From assembly GCF_009687865.1 (NCBI RefSeq), contig NZ_BLAE01000007.1:62001-126000 (forward strand): a DNA stretch of 64,000 nt, in the 5' to 3' direction. The notes under the pieces were generated by a model. The model saw nothing but the letters and a program-made list of their open reading frames with translations. It did no database searches and was not told the DNA's origin. The stretch is from Acrocarpospora macrocephala (GTDB lineage Bacteria; Actinomycetota; Actinomycetes; Streptosporangiales; Streptosporangiaceae). Made by a program: the position numbers and the translations under genes. This document shows positions 1 to 9,459 of this stretch, in pieces; within the stretch, counting starts at the first letter, position 1; every line of letters begins with the position of its first letter.

Positions 1-2
1 CC

Positions 3-596
3 TGGCGGGTCACCTACATCGACTGGCGCCGGCGGCGTTGCTTTGTCGAGCCGTCGGACGGACAGGGAAAGGCACGCTGGAACAGCATCAAAGGGCTGAG
101 CGGACTGTCGCACATGCTGACCCAGGCGATGCGTTCAGTGCTGCTCGGCGAGGATCCGCCGGTGCGGCTCACCCAGCGAGCGAAACAGCATCTCGCGACG
201 ATCCGCGAGGGGGCCATCGACACTGTTCATCCTGCTGGCACCGTCGTCACACGCGACAGGAACGGGGAAGTCCGGTGGTGGACATGGGGTGGGTTCCGCG
301 CCAACGCGACCCTCGCGTCAACGCTGACGGATATTGCCAGCCCAGGACAGCGGGTCGAGGACGACTCCATCAGGCTCCGCGATGACGTCACCTTCGAGCA
401 ATGGAAGGTGGCCGTGGCGGATGGGGTCGCCCGGCTCTCCCTCCCGGAAGTCGACCAGAAGGCCCTCAACGGACTCAAATTCAGTGCGGCGCTCCCGCGT
501 CGGCTCGCCGAGGCAACGCTCGCGGCCCGGCTTGCCGACTTGGAAGGCGCCGCAGCAGTCCTCCGGGAATCGGCACGCTGGACGGTCCTCATGTAG
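3..596 (+). CDS. DEAD/DEAH-type helicase, C-terminal part (5' truncated by window edge)
   Basis: The frame is open from base 3 and ends at the TAG at 594-596, so only about the last 197 residues are present. They start WRVTYIDWRRR and include a stretch TVVTRDRNGEVRWWTWGGF that resembles the C-terminal region of large Lhr-like DEAD/DEAH helicases; no helicase motor motif lies inside the window. Family knowledge: such proteins unwind DNA/RNA in repair or defence loci. The neighbours (a candidate nuclease, a STAND ATPase and a DUF2075 helicase) fit a defence island. The exact family cannot be settled without the N-terminal motor domains. Confidence 0.6.
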   Translation, partial: WRVTYIDWRRRRCFVEPSDGQGKARWNSIKGLSGLSHMLTQAMRSVLLGEDPPVRLTQRAKQHLATIREGAIDTVHPAGTVVTRDRNGEVRWWTWGGFRANATLASTLTDIASPGQRVEDDSIRLRDDVTFEQWKVAVADGVARLSLPEVDQKALNGLKFSAALPRRLAEATLAARLADLEGAAAVLRESARWTVLM

Positions 597-901
597 ACAG
601 ATGGGAGATTTTCGAAGACCCTGGGCCCCGCCTTTGCGCTACTCCTCGGCCATGAGAGAGCCGTCGCTGGTGAGAAGCCGGAGGCGGGCTCGCCGAGGGA
701 CTCGTTCAAGCCCAGTGACGCGAACCTGGTCAGGTCCTCGGCATCGTCACCTGCGACGGGGCTGTGCTGAACAAGGACCTCAAGTCCTCTGACCACGCGG
801 TGGGCTACACGGAGGACAGAGAACGGCGCAAGGGCTTCCCCGACGACCAGGCAACGTTGGTGACGCAGTCGACATTGGCCCACGTTTGCCGATCCGAGTG
901 T

Positions 902-925
902 GATTCCGGCCCTTCGGCCGGAATC
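902..925. terminator. Strong hairpin, probable terminator between convergent genes
   Basis: A perfect 10-bp stem (gattccggcc / ggccggaatc) with a 4-base cttc loop. There is no clear T-run, as is common for actinomycete terminators. It lies between the helicase stop (596) and the leftward gene ending at 979, so it could serve both strands. I see no supportable gene in the rest of 597-978. Confidence 0.5.
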
Positions 926-978
926 AATAGTTGCGCCCCAGAATTTACAATTCATCTCTTTTGTTGATGTGGCTATGG

Positions 979-2007
979 TTAAGCATCACTATCTCGTTTA
1001 GAAGTGGTAATCGGATCATCTGACTGGATGATCTTCATCATGGCTTCACGCTGAGATGCTGGCGCCGGTATGCGTACGAAAGCCCCCGACTCGGTCTTGT
1101 AAACGCAATCGATGCCGTAGCGATGGAGTAGACCGGTATCGGCATCGGTGGGCTGAGCGGGGAACAGTCCGGTGAGTCGAGTCACTGGCTGCGGACTGTG
1201 GGGGCCGTAGTCCAGGAGTTGCCCGAGCGCCTGGCGGACGAAGGCGTGGTCTGCCGACCGCTTGGCCTCTACGATCTCGGTGTCGTCGGATGTGACGATA
1301 TACAGGTCGGTGATGCCAGCCGGAGCGCGGAAGCGAGCAACCGCGACACCGAGGGTCGCCTGGTAGCTCTGCACGAGGTGCGCTTCCACGCGGTTGACAA
1401 GGGTCGTCCCGCCCAGTCGATCGAAGCTGGTGCGGAGGATATTGACCGCTTCGACGCCGATGACCTGAACACCGCTGTCATTGAGAGTGGTTATGGCGCG
1501 CTCTGTCAGCGTCTCGATGCCGAGGCCGTCGAGGACGTTTCTGCTCTTCTCCGCGTCGAGGAGACGCAGACCCATGAAGTTATCCCCCGGGGTGAAACCG
1601 GGCAGGTCCCAGATTTCCGTGTAGGGGATCGCGGTCTGCTCGTAGTTGAGCAGGCTATAGACGTTATGCCAGGAGCCGTGTTTGGCATGAGGGGACCACA
1701 GGGTGTCGGCGAAGGAGGCGTTGCGGAATGAGTGGCCGATCTCGCCGACCGCACGTACATGATTCTTGCCGGTCAGCAGGACGATGTCGCCCGTACGCAA
1801 TTTCGCCATTTTAGCGTCGTGGATGCCTGTTGCTCCCCAGAACCTCGCCTTGCCATCGGGGTGCAGAGCGTCGAGGGCTGTCCGTTCCTCCAGTGTCAGG
1901 GGCGTCGCGTACGGATCCGTGTGGTAGTCGATGGGCTGATTTAGGGTGATCTTCCAGTGCCGAAGCGCTTCGGCATTGCCTGACGGGTGGATGAGGACCT
2001 GCGTCAA
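979..2007 (-). CDS. EVE/PUA-like domain plus PD-(D/E)XK nuclease-like protein
   Basis: The frame is fused in register to upstream sequence, but a TTG at 2007 preceded by aaggaa is the likely true start, giving 342 residues (MTQVLIHPSG). Residues about 30-150 carry a FWGATG...GDIVLLTGK...VGEIG...LW pattern like EVE/PUA or modified-base reader domains. Residues about 250-285 read ITDLYIV..EIVEAKR..QALGQLLDY, which fits a PD-(D/E)XK nuclease core (Asp, E-x-K, then a Gln helix). Reader plus nuclease is the architecture of modification-dependent (type IV-like) restriction enzymes; that role is inferred, not shown. The start overlaps the 3' end of a decayed DUF2075 gene. It could instead be a general DUF4263-like protein. 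Confidence 0.6.
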   Translation of the reverse strand: MTQVLIHPSGNAEALRHWKITLNQPIDYHTDPYATPLTLEERTALDALHPDGKARFWGATGIHDAKMAKLRTGDIVLLTGKNHVRAVGEIGHSFRNASFADTLWSPHAKHGSWHNVYSLLNYEQTAIPYTEIWDLPGFTPGDNFMGLRLLDAEKSRNVLDGLGIETLTERAITTLNDSGVQVIGVEAVNILRTSFDRLGGTTLVNRVEAHLVQSYQATLGVAVARFRAPAGITDLYIVTSDDTEIVEAKRSADHAFVRQALGQLLDYGPHSPQPVTRLTGLFPAQPTDADTGLLHRYGIDCVYKTESGAFVRIPAPASQREAMMKIIQSDDPITTSKRDSDA

Positions 2008-2035
2008 TGAAATCGTTCCTTGTGGGGTGGGCTCG

Positions 2036-2682
2036 TCACAAAACGGGGATGCCGAGATCGGCGAACAGCCGGTTGGTGGCGGGGTCGGTGGAATAGAGGA
2101 CCGCGCCGGACATGCCTCGGGTGGCCAGGACCCGGTAGGTGTTGCGGACCAGTTCCCGAATCGGGGGGCACCGTGGACCTCCTTGTCCTTGTTGGCTCGG
2201 CGGTTGGCTTGCCAATCCTGACCGGTCCAGATCAGATCATCGCCGAAGATGACGCCCGCGTAGTCGTACTCGAAGCCCTGCGCGGTGTAAATGCAGCCGA
2301 TCCGACCGAAGCCAGCGGGGTGAGTAGCCCACAGACTGGATGGAGGGATGCCGTTGGTCTCCCTATCTGTACTGGAGTTCCAAGGGCGGCGCCAGTCGCC
2401 GATTTGGACGTCGTCGACCAGGGTGCCGTCGGCAAGATGGTCACTCCACGGCCAGCAGAAGCCGGCACCGATGCGGGCGCTGTACCCGTCGGCCTGCTTG
2501 GCCCGTAGGAAGTCTGAGGTGCTACGGCGATTCCGGACAGCCGTGTATGAGCGCAGGCTGTGCGGCTGCTTAAGCTGAAAGGAACCCGTCGCGTACTTCC
2601 AGGGGTGCATCACCGAAACGACGAAAGCCTTGGCCTGCCTCATAGGCATCCCGGGCTTCGACGGTCGCGCGTCTAAGATCAT
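2036..2682 (-). pseudogene. DUF2075 (Schlafen-type) helicase, C-terminal fragment, frameshifted
   Basis: The ATG at 2682 overlaps the STAND gene stop (ATGA). The fragment contains AGFCWPWSDHLADG and IYTAQGFEYDYAGVIFGDDL, matching the C-terminal part of the DUF2075 protein at 5637-7519. The N-terminal nuclease-like and P-loop parts are absent. The frame is lost at a run of six G (2163-2168); one base later the other frame gives ELVRNTYRVLATRGMSG and ends with the stop at 2036-2038, the expected family C-terminus. It is therefore truncated and also frameshifted, unless the G-run is miscounted. It overlaps the start of the EVE/nuclease gene. Confidence 0.7.
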
Positions 2683-5207
2683 TCTGTGAGGAGCTCCAAG
2701 GCCGCGTGCTCGACCCTGGCCGCCGTTGTCAGGGGATGGTCGTGCCCGTGAGCTCGCAGGGAGTGGTCCACGACGATGATGTACTCGGCCCGGGCTTCGG
2801 CCGTGCGGCCCTGCTTCGCCATCAGGCGCGCCAGTTCATGGCGGGTGGCGATCGTTTGGGGGTTGTCGGCGCCCGCCACTCTGGTCTGGTCACGCATGAC
2901 CGCCATCAGCACGTCTTCGGCCGCGTGGTACTCGCCTTTGGCCAGAAGGGTCCGGCCGAGTTCGTATCTGATGTCGAGGGTGTACACATGGTCGGCACCT
3001 CGCACCCGGATGGAGATGTCCAGGGCCCTGCGCAGGTCTTCTTCGGCCTCGGCGTGCCTGCCAAGCTCCGTGAGTGTCGAGGCCCTGTTGGACAGGCTCA
3101 GCAAGGTGTCTGAGTGCTCCGGCCCCAAGATCCGCACCTGTTGCACCAGCAGGGCGCTGTATTCTGCCTCGGCCTCTTCGAGAAGGCCCTGGTCGACTAG
3201 GTTAGTGATCAGATTGAGCCTGGTTCGGAGCGTAAGGGGGTGCTCTGCACCAATGACCCTCGTGCGTACAGCAAGCAGATCCTGGTAACCCGCGTCAGCT
3301 TCGGCGTAGTGTCCCAGCTCGCCGATGGCGCGGATCCAGTGGAACCGTGTGGTGAGCGTGTCCGGATGTTCGGGGCCGAGGACACGCGTACGGACCGCCA
3401 GCACTTCCTTGCAGGCACGCTCGGATGCGGCGAACAAACCGCGGGCCGCCAAGGCGCGCGCGATCTCATGCCGCGTTGCCAGGGAGTCGGGGTGATCGGC
3501 TCCAAGGACGTCGTTTTCGATCTCTAACAGGTTCTCGTACGTCTGACGCGACTCCTCGTAGCGTCCCTGGGCGAACAACGCTTGCCCGAGGCCGTGTCGT
3601 ACGGCAAGCGTGTCGGGGTGTCGTGGGCCCAATGTCGCCTCCTGGAGGAGGACCTGTCGTAGCTCGGCTTCGGCCACGACTGCGTCGCCCAGGTCGACGC
3701 GGGCCCTCGCCCGCTGGTGGCGCAGTGCCAGCACCCGCTTGTGCCGCGCGCCCAGCACGTCGCACTGCCGAAGCGCGAGCGCCCCCAATTCCGCCGCCGC
3801 GACGTATGCGCCGATCACCCGCAACGCGGCCGCCCCTCGAGCGGCCACGTTGGCGAGCTGGTCGAGGACGGGCTCCTCGATGACAGCAGGGGACAGGCCG
3901 AGGAGGGCACGCAGGTGCGGCATCAGGCCCTGCCACGCCGGCCAGTTGGAGGGCTCGTCCTCGCGCAGGTCCGAGACGACACGGTGGACCACTCCGACGG
4001 CGGCTCGGGTGAGCTCAGGGGAGGCATGAAGTCGACCCGCGGCTGCCACCAGGGGATGGACGATCAGCCCTCGCCGTTTCCAGCCCGGCACCGTGCGAGT
4101 CTCCACCAGGCCCATCGAGAGCAGTGCCTCCAGCCCGGACCGCACCTTCCGCTCCCCGCCGCTGACCTTTGACAACACTCGTGTGTCCAGCCATCCGGTA
4201 TCGATCTCCACCGACGGCGCGAAACAGGACAGCACTCGCAGCAGCGGCCTTGCCTGTGCCTGTCCCTGCCGGGCCAGGGTGTCCAGCGACACCTCCCACG
4301 TGCTCGTCACCGCAGGGTCGTCACTGCCTTCGCCGAGCAGTTCGGGCAGCCGGTCGTCCAGCGCGGTTGTATAGGCGGTGAACGTCTGCTCGGCTGAGAG
4401 TGGTGAGGACAGATGGTGTCCGGCATGCGTCAGAGCCAGCGGCAGACCACCCAGCCGACCTGCGAGAGCTCTGGCCTCGTCGAGCGTTCCTCCGTGCGCG
4501 GCAAGGCTTACCAGCAGCCGGGCCCCTTCGTCCTGGCTCAGCGGCGCGAGTGGATGAAGCGCGCCGTGCCGCCCCCACGCTCCGGCGTCGACGACCCGGC
4601 TCGTCACCAGGATCAGCCCCGACCGGGTTGGCCGCAGCCACCCGGTCGCCTCCATGACCGGAGCACCGGCCACTTGCAGGGCGTGCAGATCGTCGGCATT
4701 GTCGAGGACGAGCAGCCACCCGGTCCTCTGCTCAAGCCTGGCCCACAACACGTCGGCGGCAATCCGACGGCCGGCCCGAGCCTCCTCCACCTCACCCAGC
4801 GGCGCGCCGAGTTCCCCGGCGAGCCTCAGCAACGGCGCTGTCATCGAGGCTTCGTCGATCGCGCTCACCCACCACACCAGGCAGCCCAGCTGCCGTGCCC
4901 GTTCGGCCAGCGCCAGAGCCACAGTCGTCTTGCCCACCCCGCCCAGCCCTGCCAGCACGTGGAAACGGCCGTCTGGCTCTATCAGGCGTTCCTCCAGCTT
5001 CGTGAGGAGTTCCTGCCTGCCGGATAATTCGCCGAGCTTGCCCGTCGGGGCCAGCAACCTCGGCACAGGCTCGGTGGTGGCAGTGGTGGTGACGGTGACG
5101 GCGGGAACACGAGCGTTGCGCTCGCGTGGCGTTCGCCGAAGCTGCAACACGGCGACAACCGCCGCAGCCACTCCTGCTAGCGTGCCCACCAGGGCCACGA
5201 GGTCCAT
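2679..5207 (-). CDS. STAND-class NB-ARC ATPase with TPR sensor domain
   Basis: About 842 residues from the ATG at 5207 (an in-frame GTG at 5270 is an alternative start). The N-terminus is one hydrophobic segment (DLVALVGTLAGVAAAVVAVL), suggesting membrane anchoring. The NB-ARC domain has Walker A GLGGVGKTT near residues 87-95 and a Walker B-like LLVLDNADD near 170. After a winged-helix region, about residues 480-830 form repeated TPR units with a recurring LGPEHPDTL-type signature (42-residue period, the usual actinomycete FxSxx/NB-ARC-TPR type). Family knowledge: STAND proteins are ligand-triggered switches, some of them antiphage. The context (helicase and nuclease remnants) favours a defence role, which is inference. 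Confidence 0.85.
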   Translation of the reverse strand: MDLVALVGTLAGVAAAVVAVLQLRRTPRERNARVPAVTVTTTATTEPVPRLLAPTGKLGELSGRQELLTKLEERLIEPDGRFHVLAGLGGVGKTTVALALAERARQLGCLVWWVSAIDEASMTAPLLRLAGELGAPLGEVEEARAGRRIAADVLWARLEQRTGWLLVLDNADDLHALQVAGAPVMEATGWLRPTRSGLILVTSRVVDAGAWGRHGALHPLAPLSQDEGARLLVSLAAHGGTLDEARALAGRLGGLPLALTHAGHHLSSPLSAEQTFTAYTTALDDRLPELLGEGSDDPAVTSTWEVSLDTLARQGQAQARPLLRVLSCFAPSVEIDTGWLDTRVLSKVSGGERKVRSGLEALLSMGLVETRTVPGWKRRGLIVHPLVAAAGRLHASPELTRAAVGVVHRVVSDLREDEPSNWPAWQGLMPHLRALLGLSPAVIEEPVLDQLANVAARGAAALRVIGAYVAAAELGALALRQCDVLGARHKRVLALRHQRARARVDLGDAVVAEAELRQVLLQEATLGPRHPDTLAVRHGLGQALFAQGRYEESRQTYENLLEIENDVLGADHPDSLATRHEIARALAARGLFAASERACKEVLAVRTRVLGPEHPDTLTTRFHWIRAIGELGHYAEADAGYQDLLAVRTRVIGAEHPLTLRTRLNLITNLVDQGLLEEAEAEYSALLVQQVRILGPEHSDTLLSLSNRASTLTELGRHAEAEEDLRRALDISIRVRGADHVYTLDIRYELGRTLLAKGEYHAAEDVLMAVMRDQTRVAGADNPQTIATRHELARLMAKQGRTAEARAEYIIVVDHSLRAHGHDHPLTTAARVEHAALELLTE

Positions 5208-5394
5208 GACCGGTACTCTATGAACCCACAAGGCCGGGTGTTGTAACAGCATCAAGACCGCTGGCGGCACTGTCTCCGACGACGCTCCACGTTGCGCCGT
5301 TTCGAAACGATCACGAATCGCAATCGTGATCTCTCACTCCGCTACCGGGCGGCTGGGAGTGTGATCGGGAGCGGACGGCCTATGGGAAGCTCTC

Positions 5395-5600
5395 CGCCGG
5401 TCCAGTTTCCCGAACCCGGGGACGCCGTGAACCTCCTTGCCCTCGTTGGCTTTGCGCGCGACCTGTACGCCCGGGCCGGCCCTGGTGGTCAAGTTGTTGC
5501 CGAGGACGACGCCCGCGTAGTCGAACTCGAATCTCTGAGCGGTGGAGACCGGTCGATTTGGCCGAAGCCGGGCCGGATGGGCGGCACGCAGACTAGGGGG
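5395..5600 (-). pseudogene. Second decayed copy of the DUF2075 C-terminal module
   Basis: The reverse strand of about 5600-5395 encodes RFEFDYAGVVLGNNL followed by KANEGKEVHG, clearly related to QGFEYDYAGVIFGDDL in the fragment at 2036-2682 and to the intact-frame copy just downstream. The preceding bases resemble the SLWATDPAGF stretch but are degenerate. There is no start, no full domain and no sensible 3' end. It lies between the STAND gene and the longer DUF2075 gene and shows that the C-terminal module exists three times here in different states of decay. Confidence 0.55.
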
Positions 5601-5636
5601 AGGGCGGCTGTTACCAAATCCGCGTCGCTCATGGGC

Positions 5637-7519
5637 TCAGCCTTCCAAGACAGGTACACCGAGGTCTTCCAGAAGATGGTTGATAGCGGGGTCTTCGGCA
5701 TAGAGGACGACCCCGCGCATTGCGCGTGTGGCCAGCACCCGATACGTATGGCGGACGAGGGTGTCGAAACTGGGAGCGCTGCGCTGGTCCGGGTCCAGGT
5801 TTGCCTGCCGGACCGTGGCCCAGCCTGTGGGGGTCCATGTCAAGTCGCGGCCGATGATGACTCCGGCGTAGTCGAACTCGAAGCCTTGAGCGCTGTAGAT
5901 GCAGCCGATCTGGCTGAAGCCGGCGGGGTCGGTGGCCCACAGTGGCCACGGGGGATGCCGTTGATTGGCTCATCGGCTTGAAGGTTCCATGGGCGCTCCC
6001 AGCCGGGCAGCTTGACGTCCACGGGGAGAGGATTGTTGGCGGTGGGTTCGGGTTCGCTCCATGGCCAGCAGAAGCCGGCCATGATGCGCGCGGTGTGGCC
6101 TTCGGTCACCCGTTCCTGCAGGAACTTCTCCATGGCGGCTGGATGACGGGCGATCTGGACGGTGAATCCGTCGATTTGCTGCCACATGGGCTTGCCGTTC
6201 GTGGGTGCAAGCTTCAACAGTCGCTCGATCCAGTTGACGTAGCCGGGCGAGCCGGCACAGCGGAACTGATGCCGTAGGTCGATACGGGTCACTGAATATC
6301 CAGCGCGGGAGGCCGCTTCTTCGATGAGGGCAATGGAACCGAGTTCGTTGCGGCGCACGATCTGGAATTCGTCCAGGAGGAAGACCGGCACATGGGCGGC
6401 GTTGATCAGTTCATCGATCTGGGGCGGAGCGACGCGCGTGTCATCCATCGCCTGGCGGTCTCGTGAGGTGCGGCGGATGCGGTGCGCTTCGTCGGCGATC
6501 AGAACGTCCAGGTCTTTGGCGGTGACGTCGGTGAAGTTGTTGAAGTAGGCGAACCCGCCGCGCGCCTTGCCGGTTAAGCCCGCGCGGGCTCGCAGCGTCT
6601 GGGTGAACGCGCGACTGCCGGTGGCGTGCACCGCCCGGGTGCCCTGGCGGTTGAGCGCGCCAAGCAGTTCGACGGCGATCACGCTCTTGCCGGTACCCGG
6701 ACCGCCGACAATAACGACGACCTCCTTGTGGCCTGCCTTAGCCTTCTTGACCTGGGCCCGCACGTAGTCGTAGGCCTCCCGCTGCTCGTCCAGCAGAGGA
6801 AACACGCTGCGGGTGCGGACGGCCTCGGCGACCTTGGTCATGAGCCCCTCGGCTGGGGTGACAACCGACTCAAGCAGGTCATCGGCGCACTGCGCGGATC
6901 GCTCGGCCGACAGCACCGCCCGCAGAGTCTCCTGGAACTCTTCACCCTGGTCCTTACCGAACAGGCGCACCCAATGGGGAATCACGGGGTCGAGACCTTG
7001 GGCGCCAGGATGAATCGCTGCCACCTGCTCGCTCGGGGCGTTGTGGAGGTTGACCACGCCGCACACCATGGCGTTACGAAGCAACGGGACGAAGTCCGTC
7101 AGCACCTGCCGATACCCCCACACCTGGTTGGCCGGGTGAAGGGTCGCCTTGCCGCCGCGGCTGATGCGCACAAGCTCCGATTCGGACACCGGCTGCACCC
7201 ACGACCACTGCTTGTTTTCCACCACGACCACCGACATGCGGCCGGAGGTGGGATGCGTGCCGACCAGGACCATGTCCATGCGCACATCGGTGATGGGGGT
7301 CTTCATCTCCAGCAGCACGGTCACATCGCCGAGCCCAGCTTTGAGCAGGGCATCTACCACCGTGGGGATGCTGTTAGCCCACGAGCTAACCTCGCTTGGG
7401 CTCGGTTCCTGCCACAGCAGTTCCCGGTAGGCTTTGACCAGTTGCTGGGTCAGGTTGCCCTCAGCGATGACATCGGCGAGTTCGCGTGCTGTTGCACGGT
7501 GCAGGCAGGAGATCGCCAT
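5637..7519 (-). pseudogene. Schlafen-type DUF2075 DNA/RNA helicase with one frameshift
   Basis: Starts at ATG 7519 (MAISCLHRAT). The N-terminal about 200 residues hold a nuclease-like core (DMVLVG...VVVVENKQW). Next come a Walker A motif VGGPGTGKS, a DEAH box (LIADEAHRIR) and LDEFQIV, the DUF2075 motor. The frame breaks at a five-G run (5950-5954): one frame ends NGIPRGHCGPP, whereas the +1 frame continues LWATDPAGFSQIGCIYSAQ to the stop at 5637. Restoring one base gives a full-length protein of about 637 residues. Either a recent mutation or a homopolymer sequencing error. Family knowledge: these proteins occur in defence islands, often with restriction or STAND genes, as here. Confidence 0.8.
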
Positions 7520-7708
7520 AACTGTGAGCCCCCAGACGAGCGTCGCCAACGTTAGAACTAAAGATCATCTCGGAGTAGATCCATCAGCCTACGACGTTCG
7601 CCTCGACCTCGCGGAGGTGTCCGCTGGGAGTGACTTCTGCTGCGGTAATTCGACCCTCGCCATCCAGGTGGAGCTGCCCCGGTTTGATGGACACATCAGG
7701 GCTTTCGG

Positions 7709-8138
7709 CTACGCGGCAGCATAGTCGCTTTCGTGGATGGGTTTGAGTGCCTGCCGGCGCTCGTATTCGGCGGGGCTGAGCTGGCCGTTTGCCGAGTGGC
7801 GGCGGCGCGGGTTGTAGAACCCCTCGATATAGGCGAACACCGCCCGCTCGGCCTCTGACCTGGTACGGAAGGTCCGTCGGTCGATCAGTTCGCACTCCAG
7901 GGACGCGAAGAAGCTTTTCGGTGATCGCGTTGTCGAAGCACGTCCCGGTCCGGCCCGTCGACGGGCGGATGCCCGCCTGCTCGCAGCGCCGACCGAAGGC
8001 GATCGAGGTGTTGCGACGACCAGTTGAATCCGCCCCGAGGATCTCGGGCCCTCGCACGTCCAGAGAACACCAAGCCGGTTGACCACCGCTCCCGTCACGC
8101 ACAGCAACATTCGGCCAGCACTCCCAGCCGTTCAGCAC
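7709..8138 (-). pseudogene. IS3-family transposase (OrfB) C-terminal remnant
   Basis: Two overlapping reverse frames together give the C-terminal half of an IS3/IS150-type integrase-core transposase: SIAFGRRCEQAGIRPSTGRTG, CFDNAITEK, then, after a frame change near 7920, FFASLECELIDRR and FYNPRRRHSANGQLSPAEYE, ending at 7709. The last catalytic Glu region is recognisable, but the N-terminal half and the first catalytic Asp are missing and the frame is broken, so it is not functional. It separates the defence-like genes from the regulatory genes of the mobile element. I see nothing supportable in 8139-8394. Confidence 0.75.
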
Positions 8139-8394
8139 GCTCCGGATGTCACCAACATTTCAAGCTCGTTGATCAGTAACTGGCCCCCAAATCCATCTAC
8201 ACCCGGCTCTCGTTTACGCCTTCATAGCCACACGCGAAGACCTCTCCCACCGCGTCAGCCCAAGATCACCACGGCCCAGTACCAGAACTTATTCATCCGC
8301 CACAGCCGCACACAGGGGTGGTCGGGCCTAATACAAGCCAGGCTGAGAACTCGGGCGCGTCGGAGGCCCTCCCACGTCTTTAGGGCTACTTGGG

Positions 8395-9459
8395 TCACTG
8401 GTCGGAGTCCGCCACCGCTCTCTCACCCTCACCCGTGCCCCGCAGTGGCGTCCCCTGCGGGACGATGAACCTGGCCGCCCTGCCCACGGTGTGGACCAGC
8501 CCACGCTCATGTAACTCCTGGAGGGCCTTCCGGGCGCTCATCGGCGATACCTCGAACTCGCGGCGCAGCTCGCTCTGATTCGGCACCCTCGCGCCGGGCT
8601 TGATCTCCCCATTCGCGATCTCTTCCGCGAGGATGTCAGCGATCTGCCGGTAGACCAGTTCCGGGCCGCCACGGTAGATCTTGGCCGCCCGCCCCTCACC
8701 CCGGGTTGGCCACTTGGTTTCCGGGGTGACCACGAAGGTTCTCGGTCCCAGCGGCACCGCCCAGCGCTGCGAGCACAAGACCCGCACCGCCCGGTACGCA
8801 TGCTTTCGGCTGGTCTCGCCGAACGAGCGCATCAACTCGGCCTGAGGCGGGATACGCGCCCCCACCGCGAGTTCCCCCGACCGGATCCGGGCGATGACCT
8901 CATCTGCCATCAGCCGCCACACCTCCCGCTCTTGCGGACCCGACGAGCGGAGCGCGCGCAGCCCGGACACCACGGGCAACCCCGGCCGCGCGGCAACCAC
9001 ATCCCGGCGCAGTCGCCCGCGTCCGCGTATCTCCACCCCCGCAGCCAGCAGCCGCGCCCGAACCCGATGCGCGGACATCCCGAACTCCACCCCCAGCGGG
9101 CTCAGGCCCCACCCCGCCCGGTACAAGCCCGCCAGCTCTTCCCCGCTCACCTCCCGCTTCTCAGCCGACGCCGCCACCGGCTCCACCGATCTCCCCAGCT
9201 CCGCCCGTACCGGCGTGCGGACCCGACGACCAGGACGCCGGATCTGCACGCCCGCCTCCGCCAGCCACGTGCGAACGGTCTTGGAATCCACCCGAGCCCA
9301 CGCGGCAATCGCCGCCAAACTTGCCCCGCCCCGATACCGCGCCACCAAATCTGCGGTCGTAATCCCCGGGATCTCCTGGCCACAACGACCGCACGCAGGC
9401 CGCAACGGCTCATTTCGATACGTGCGCACCAGCACCTCTGTACCGACCTGGCGCTTCAC
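8395..9459 (-). CDS. GntR-family regulator with two winged helices and N-terminal HTH repeats
   Basis: 354 residues from a GTG at 9459 that overlaps the stop of the upstream GntR gene (GTGA). The N-terminal third has a CGRCG zinc-knuckle-like pair and two short resolvase-like HTH repeats (ASLAAIAAWARVDSKTVRTW; PLGVEFGMSAHRVRARL). Residues about 180-245 and 265-335 are each a GntR winged helix; the second is canonical (VYRQIADILAEEI...VPNQSELRREFEVS). No effector-binding domain follows. Such multi-wHTH proteins are common in actinomycete integrative elements, where KorSA-type GntR proteins control transfer; a similar role is inferred. Confidence 0.8.
   Translation of the reverse strand: MKRQVGTEVLVRTYRNEPLRPACGRCGQEIPGITTADLVARYRGGASLAAIAAWARVDSKTVRTWLAEAGVQIRRPGRRVRTPVRAELGRSVEPVAASAEKREVSGEELAGLYRAGWGLSPLGVEFGMSAHRVRARLLAAGVEIRGRGRLRRDVVAARPGLPVVSGLRALRSSGPQEREVWRLMADEVIARIRSGELAVGARIPPQAELMRSFGETSRKHAYRAVRVLCSQRWAVPLGPRTFVVTPETKWPTRGEGRAAKIYRGGPELVYRQIADILAEEIANGEIKPGARVPNQSELRREFEVSPMSARKALQELHERGLVHTVGRAARFIVPQGTPLRGTGEGERAVADSDQ

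Noticed and set aside
3425-3936. Arg/Pro-rich frames inside the STAND gene
   Set aside because: Composition artefacts inside the TPR region.
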